Shown: positions 5,033-8,811 of the stretch, one piece after another | How positions within the stretch are numbered: the stretch's first letter is position 1 | Layout: every line of letters starts with the position of its first letter | Assembly (NCBI GenBank): GCA_964453155.1 | Contig: CAYVQU010000201.1 | Coordinates: forward strand, 1-8,811 | DNA length: 8,811 nt | From: CAYVQU01 sp964453155 | GTDB lineage: Bacteria; Chloroflexota; Anaerolineae; Anaerolineales; UBA11858 | Direction of reading: 5' to 3' | Translations under genes and position numbers: made by a program | The notes under the pieces: generated by a model | What the model was told of the DNA's origin: nothing | Databases searched by the model: none | Seen by the model: only the letters and a program-made list of their open reading frames with translations

Positions 5033-7072
5033 ATGGAAGAAAACAATCACCATAAAGTTGATGATGTTATTCTAGTCGTTAAAGGGGCCGGGGTTCATAA
5101 AGCAGATGACACTCTCAGAACTTTTTTGAGGGGATTTTTGCCGGCAATAAAAAACATCGACCCGCGCGCAAAATTTCGGCAAAATAATGACCACGAAATA
5201 TTTGGGCATTTCCCGAAATCTCCACACTCGCATAGTGACCATACCCATGCCCATGTTACTGAGATTCGGGTAACTCCTCCCCATCAAAAAGATCAGAGTA
5301 AACCAAGAACAATTTGGGTCAAAGAAATTTTTTGGGAAACTGAACTGGTACCATCAAGTCCCTGGCAAGCATTCTTCCGGGAATGGCGGATGGCTACTTT
5401 TGCACTCCACAACGATATTACGAATATTTTTCGAAAACGCTATTTAAATAAACTTACACAGATATTTGATAATTTTCGCGCCCAAACCAGCAAACTCATT
5501 CCCCTCCAGCGAGAAAGAAAACTAAGAAATCCGCGCCCCCAGCATAAGGTTTCGGAACCGAAAGAGATCAATTATTTGTTTTTTAGTTTTTTGTTAATGT
5601 ATCTTTTCATTGGTTTTATTTTTCTATTTACTTTTTGGGGTAGTTTTGAACAACCATTGATCGAATCAAGCTGGAGTTGGGTTAGCGCTCTCAATCAAAC
5701 TTCTCCTATTTTTCCAACCTTAATCGACATTTTCGTCATTCTCTTATTTGGAATTTCTATATCCTACCGCCCCGCAATTCTGGTTCAGAACAGGGCTAAA
5801 CCCCATCGAAAAGAATTACCAAATTTGCAGAAATGGATCATGGTCTTATTAGGGGTGTCGTTCTTAATGTACACCCAACTTTACTTGGAAATTCTGCTCT
5901 TTTTTATCATCCCCGTCTTAATGATGAATTTAACTCGGGGACTCTTATGGAACCGGCGCCCCGAACCGAACACGGATAACCCGATCACTCACTATACTTT
6001 CCCTGATACCAGCAATAAAATTACCCTGGCTAACACCCTGATGAAACCCATTTACCGTTCAGTGGTTGTGTTGGGATTACCGATTTTGTTTTTTATCTTG
6101 ATTACTGCTAAATTCTTAAAATGGACAAAAATTCTGGGGGCTTTTGGCGACACAATTGAAAATACGCTGACAATCTTGTTGGGCGGCATTTTAGGAGACG
6201 TTAGCTCCTATGCAATGGATCCCACCCAAGCGTATGCGGTCCGCAGCGTGGTTGAAGCCGAAATAAAATTCTTTTGCAACCATGCCGATCATATTCATGT
6301 TTTCGCCCACTCCCAGGGTACCCCAATTACCTTTGAAACCTTATTCCAACAACTAGATGATGAATATCGGGAAAAAATTAAGTCTTATATAACCATCGGT
6401 AGTATTCTTAGTTATTATTACCACACCACGTTGATCTTGGGCAAAAACTACCCTCCCACCCGGTTTAGAGTCGCTGATTACGCACCAGTTCATCCTGATT
6501 TTCGGTGGGTTAACTGTTGGAACTTATTAGATCCGATCACAGAATTTTACGGTTTAGATGAATTCGACCTCGGTTGTAAATTCTCACCCCAGAATATTAA
6601 GACCCGCGCCCGTTTCCACTCCGAATATTGGACAAATATCCCCGAAGTGCATACCCCTTTTTGTAATCACATTCTCGGTATCACTGACCTCAACGACTTT
6701 TGGAGTGAGGAAACCCAAAATCCATCTAAACCGCTAAAAGATAAAGAATATAAGCGAAGAATTAGATTGGTGGGTTTATTTTCCAGCATTATTACCCTGA
6801 TTTTGCTAATCCTTTTACACCCATTCTGGAATTTCAATATAATCGATTATGCAAATTCAGCCTTAGGTTTTGTGGTTAACTCTCTCGAAGATGCAAGTTT
6901 GTTCAAAGTAGCTATTGAAAACATCAAAAGCTCAAACTTATTGTCCTTTATCACCGCCAGTGGTAAGGCTATTCGTGAGAATATCAGTGCCATCGTCGAC
7001 TTCACATTATTAGCATATCTGATCACCCAGGTAGTAAAAATTATTTTGTTAAAGTTTCATTTTCGCAAATAG
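5033..7072 (+). CDS. multi-pass membrane protein with an alpha/beta-hydrolase (lipase-like) domain
   Basis: From the ATG at 5033 the protein has 679 residues (numbering below). An N-terminal strand and turn, VILVVKGAGVHK at 12-23, resemble the first strand and HG-type oxyanion turn of alpha/beta hydrolases. A His-rich stretch lies at about 59-79 and WVKEIFWE at 95-102. Hydrophobic segments at about 179-203, 228-248, 267-283, 285-301 and 343-359 interrupt the fold, and two more lie at 580-598 and 656-673. Between these groups are DVSSYAMD, the nucleophile elbow AHSQG at 425-429 (Ser427), a likely acid Asp500 in NLLDP, and a likely catalytic His529 in FHSEYW. A membrane lipase, esterase or acyl-hydrolase is the best guess; the substrate is unknown. 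No homologue of known function is recognised. The frame can be extended 14 residues to an ATG at 4991, but that codon is buried in a hairpin and lacks a good ribosome-binding site. The upstream neighbour is the Ig-like membrane protein, and both are AT-rich compared with the flanks. Confidence 0.75.
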   Translation: MEENNHHKVDDVILVVKGAGVHKADDTLRTFLRGFLPAIKNIDPRAKFRQNNDHEIFGHFPKSPHSHSDHTHAHVTEIRVTPPHQKDQSKPRTIWVKEIFWETELVPSSPWQAFFREWRMATFALHNDITNIFRKRYLNKLTQIFDNFRAQTSKLIPLQRERKLRNPRPQHKVSEPKEINYLFFSFLLMYLFIGFIFLFTFWGSFEQPLIESSWSWVSALNQTSPIFPTLIDIFVILLFGISISYRPAILVQNRAKPHRKELPNLQKWIMVLLGVSFLMYTQLYLEILLFFIIPVLMMNLTRGLLWNRRPEPNTDNPITHYTFPDTSNKITLANTLMKPIYRSVVVLGLPILFFILITAKFLKWTKILGAFGDTIENTLTILLGGILGDVSSYAMDPTQAYAVRSVVEAEIKFFCNHADHIHVFAHSQGTPITFETLFQQLDDEYREKIKSYITIGSILSYYYHTTLILGKNYPPTRFRVADYAPVHPDFRWVNCWNLLDPITEFYGLDEFDLGCKFSPQNIKTRARFHSEYWTNIPEVHTPFCNHILGITDLNDFWSEETQNPSKPLKDKEYKRRIRLVGLFSSIITLILLILLHPFWNFNIIDYANSALGFVVNSLEDASLFKVAIENIKSSNLLSFITASGKAIRENISAIVDFTLLAYLITQVVKIILLKFHFRK

Positions 7073-7159
7073 CAATCCTCGTTCCAGGTAAGTTATTTGG
7101 TTGCAACATCGAATTGTCATCCAAGAAACTACTCCGGATGAATTGCTTGGTTAAAATCA

Positions 7160-7189
7160 AACACCGCCCAATAACAATTGAGCGGTGTT
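7160..7189. terminator. bidirectional terminator between the hydrolase-like gene and rsfS
   Basis: AACACCGCCCAAT (7160-7172) pairs with ATTGAGCGGTGTT (7177-7189) with one C-A mismatch around a 4-base loop. Read on the - strand the hairpin is followed by TGATTTTAA, a better U-tract than on the + strand (GTTCTATT). It probably serves both convergent genes, rsfS most strongly. Confidence 0.75.
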
Positions 7190-7208
7190 GTTCTATTGCA
7201 CCAAAATT

Positions 7209-7553
7209 TTACTGCAAATGCAGTACAACCTTCCCTTGGTCCCATAATTCTTCCAAGCGGTAAAAATCGCGCCGGTCGGGGGAGAATAAGTGGACGATTA
7301 CATCGCCATAATCGGCTAAAACCCAGCCATCGCCGGGGGAACCTTCGACGCGCGGGCGAACTTTGTGTTTAGTTTTGACATCTCTTTGAACAGCATCGAC
7401 CAGGGCATCCAGCATTCGGTCACTCGTACCCGAACAGATCACAAAATAATCGGCCAAGGGCGCTAATTCGCTAATATCCAATAATAAAATATCTTCCCCT
7501 TTCTTATCTTCCAATGCGTTGACAATGGTGTGAGCAATTTCTAGTGTGTCCAG
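7209..7553 (-). CDS. rsfS: Ribosomal silencing factor RsfS, apparent CTG start
   Basis: RsfS binds protein uL14 of the large ribosomal subunit and blocks subunit joining when nutrients are short. The family pattern is clear: NALEDKKGEDILLLDI, then LAPLADYFVICSGTSDRM, then GDVIVHLFSPDRRDFYRLEELW near the C-terminus. The first ordinary start codon is a TTG at 7514, but it lies inside the conserved NALEDKK helix and would cut off the family's N-terminal helix. In frame upstream, LDTLEIAHTIVNA matches the normal RsfS N-terminus. No ATG, GTG or TTG exists between that TTG and an in-frame stop codon upstream. A CTG at 7551-7553 lies nine bases after AAGGAG, giving a 114-residue protein of normal family length. 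I infer CTG initiation; a sequencing error in that codon would also explain it. The gene stands apart from the nadD gene that often precedes it, and has its own promoter inside the 3' end of thpR. Confidence 0.87.
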   Translation of the reverse strand: MDTLEIAHTIVNALEDKKGEDILLLDISELAPLADYFVICSGTSDRMLDALVDAVQRDVKTKHKVRPRVEGSPGDGWVLADYGDVIVHLFSPDRRDFYRLEELWDQGKVVLHLQ

Positions 7554-7562
7554 TGCTCTATT

Positions 7563-7568
7563 CTCCTT
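7563..7568 (-). promoter_or_regulatory. Shine-Dalgarno site for the rsfS CTG start
   Basis: On the - strand AAGGAG is followed by nine bases and then CTG at 7553. The next in-frame standard start, TTG at 7514, is 48 bases downstream of the site, far too distant to use it. Confidence 0.65.
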
Positions 7569-7613
7569 ACTTGATGATCATTAATAGACCGAAATTATCT
7601 AAATTAGAGCGCA

Positions 7614-7642
7614 ATTGTACCAGAACATTCTTTATCCACCAA
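7614..7642 (-). promoter_or_regulatory. extended -10 promoter for rsfS, embedded in the thpR 3' end
   Basis: On the - strand TTGGTG (7637-7642), a 17-base spacer and TACAAT (7614-7619) preceded by TGG give a -35 and an extended -10. The -35 lies within the last codons and stop of thpR, so rsfS probably has its own transcript in addition to any read-through. Confidence 0.6.
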
Positions 7643-8213
7643 ATGGTGCGGTGAATAATTTGGTGTAAATTGCCCCGTTGGCACGCAGATCACTTCGGTA
7701 AAGATGAATATCTCGAATTCGAGCAACCCCTAAAAAGCCAATTTTCTTAGATGCGAGAACATCCCCAATTTTCCGGACTTCTTGGGGGGTAGCATTCCGC
7801 GATACCCGGCCCAAAGTTAAATGTGGTGAGAATTTTCGTTTATCGGCGGCATAACCGATGCGCGCGGTTTGCGCTGCGATGCCCCTTTGTAAGGCGTTTA
7901 ATTCGGGTGGCGCTTCGACTCCGACCCAAATTACCCGCGGACTCCGCAACTTGGGAAAAGCGCCCAATTGCCCCACACTAATGACCATTGGTTTTAAGGC
8001 TGCGGTTTCGGCTTGAAGCATCTCAGTGAGTACCTGCACATTATTCAGCGAGACATCGCCCAAAAACTTCACTGTCAGGTGGATGTTTTCAGCCGCAACC
8101 CACCTGATCGGAACAGTTCCCATTTCAGCTTTGAGTTGCTGGGTGATTTGATTCAATTGATCTTTTATCTCAGCAGATAAATCTACAGCAATGAAAGCCC
8201 GAATAACTGACAT
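7632..8213 (-). CDS. thpR: RNA 2',3'-cyclic phosphodiesterase ThpR (2H family)
   Basis: This 193-residue protein belongs to the 2H phosphoesterases, formerly called LigT or 2'-5' RNA ligase. Members open 2',3'-cyclic phosphate ends of RNA to a 2'-phosphate. Both active-site tetrapeptides are present: HLTV at 45-48 in NIHLTVKFLGDV, and HLTL at 131-134 in FSPHLTLGRV. The N-terminal IRAFIAVDLS and the C-terminal IHLYRSDL plus GAIYTKL segments are typical, and the length is normal. An alternative TTG lies directly before the ATG at 8213. The ATG is preferred because AAGAG sits about seven bases upstream. The gap of 61 bases to the response-regulator stop contains a -10-like TATACAAT (8242-8249, - strand) without a good -35, so thpR may be transcribed both from there and by read-through. 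Confidence 0.92.
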   Translation of the reverse strand: MSVIRAFIAVDLSAEIKDQLNQITQQLKAEMGTVPIRWVAAENIHLTVKFLGDVSLNNVQVLTEMLQAETAALKPMVISVGQLGAFPKLRSPRVIWVGVEAPPELNALQRGIAAQTARIGYAADKRKFSPHLTLGRVSRNATPQEVRKIGDVLASKKIGFLGVARIRDIHLYRSDLRANGAIYTKLFTAPFGG

Positions 8214-8274
8214 CAAATTACTCTTTCTAATCCGTGTTGGAATTGTATAGTGAAATTACGCTTTGCCCCGTGCC

Positions 8275-8649
8275 TCAAGTTATAACTTTACGAACAGCAT
8301 TGTTTAAGTCTTGGAAAGCAACTGGTTTGGTTAAATACATGGATGCGCCGGCATCTAATCCTTCCCGAATATCCGTTGGTAAACTCTTGGCCGATACAAC
8401 AATTACTGGGATGTGTGCAATTTGGGGATCTTTTCGGATCAGCCGCAAAACATCCAAGCCTGACAAATCAGGCATCATCACATCCATAATGATGGCATCC
8501 GGTTTTTCTTGAACAATCAAATCAATCGCCGAAGTTCCACCGTAAGACTTAATAACCAAATACCCACTCAAACGAATCATCTCGCCAAACATTTCCGCGG
8601 TATCTGGTTCGTCCTCCACGATGACAATTTTTTTCTGTTCGGTCGACAT
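8275..8649 (-). CDS. single-domain (CheY-like) response regulator
   Basis: The 124-residue protein is a receiver domain alone, with no DNA-binding or enzymatic output domain. The acidic pocket is Glu12 and Asp13 in IVEDEPD, the phosphoacceptor is Asp56 in IIMDVMMP, the switch residue is Ser86 in VVSAKS, and Lys108 lies in LTKP. It should be phosphorylated by a histidine kinase and act by protein contact, but no kinase is in the window, so the pathway is unknown. The ATG at 8649 is used. A TTG nine codons further upstream is in frame, but AAAAGGAG (8661-8668) lies between the two and can serve only the ATG, at a rather long spacing of 11 bases. A good promoter lies just upstream. Confidence 0.92.
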   Translation of the reverse strand: MSTEQKKIVIVEDEPDTAEMFGEMIRLSGYLVIKSYGGTSAIDLIVQEKPDAIIMDVMMPDLSGLDVLRLIRKDPQIAHIPVIVVSAKSLPTDIREGLDAGASMYLTKPVAFQDLNNAVRKVIT

Positions 8650-8696
8650 TATTCTAAATGCTCCTTTTACCACCAATCATGAACTGATCCTATCTA

Positions 8697-8725
8697 AAAA
8701 TAGCACATCCTGACCCAGAACGCAA
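8697..8725 (-). promoter_or_regulatory. sigma-70 promoter with extended -10 for the response regulator gene
   Basis: On the - strand TTGCGT (8720-8725), a 17-base spacer and TATTTT (8697-8702) preceded by TGC. The nine-base TGCTATTTT and the spacing are identical to those of the promoter at 2941-2969. The start of transcription would be near 8690, giving a leader of about 40 bases. Confidence 0.65.
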
Positions 8726-8811
8726 GAGTAAATAAGGCCTATCTAAATTCAGGATTGTAGAGTTTATGCAGAATTAGCAGCGGCAGTTCGCCATCGTTGG
8801 GTCTGTGAATT

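Noticed and set aside
7118..7150. Overlapping short inverted repeats (CATCC/GGATG and CCAAG/CTTGG) after the hydrolase-like gene
   Set aside because: Five-bp stems with long loops that exclude each other; expected by chance, and the clear terminator at 7160-7189 already explains transcript ending.
8739..8810. Possible C-terminal end of an upstream - strand gene running off the window (ending LHKLYNPEFR before a TAG)
   Set aside because: Only 23 codons are visible and a second - strand frame is also open to the window edge, so no frame can be preferred and no family is recognisable.

Overview
The window reads as a stretch of an ordinary bacterial chromosome with a lower-GC accessory block in its second half. 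No phylogenetic marker settles the host. The set of a LipM-type octanoyltransferase, a DUF4230 membrane protein, a DUF503 protein, an SDR without the usual catalytic Tyr/Lys, and a GH25-SH3 lysozyme would fit a Chloroflexota (Anaerolineae-like) genome, but that is an inference from general familiarity. No tRNA, rRNA, CRISPR array, transposase or integrase is visible.

Layout. (1) Positions 1-1010: a lipM-type gene on the + strand ends in a 13-bp bidirectional terminator that it shares with the convergent DUF4230 gene on the - strand. (2) 1742-2910: a + strand pair, DUF503 and an SDR oxidoreductase, joined by a Shine-Dalgarno sequence that overlaps the DUF503 stop codon. (3) 2911-3131: an intergenic region holding a near-consensus promoter, a short structured transcript of about 100 nt and a strong intrinsic terminator, just ahead of a lysozyme gene. 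It could be a small RNA or an attenuating leader. (4) 3132-4136: a GH25 muramidase with an acidic linker and a C-terminal SH3-like domain, but no signal peptide. It is closed by a 16-bp terminator. (5) 4182-7072: an AT-richer pair made of a four-helix membrane protein with an Ig-like tail and a large multi-pass membrane protein with an alpha/beta-hydrolase Ser-Asp-His set. (6) 7160-8811: - strand housekeeping genes, rsfS (with an apparent CTG start), thpR and a single-domain response regulator. rsfS and the response regulator each have a recognisable extended -10 promoter; thpR shows only a -10-like sequence.

How the genes may work together. lipM feeds lipoyl assembly. rsfS and thpR belong to ribosome and RNA maintenance. 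The response regulator would need a histidine kinase that is not in view. The most unusual part is the centre: a lysozyme lacking an export signal, preceded by an orphan RNA element and followed by two membrane proteins of unknown role, one a probable lipase or esterase. These could form an envelope-acting or lysis-like set, but they are split by a strong terminator and no known system is recognised here.
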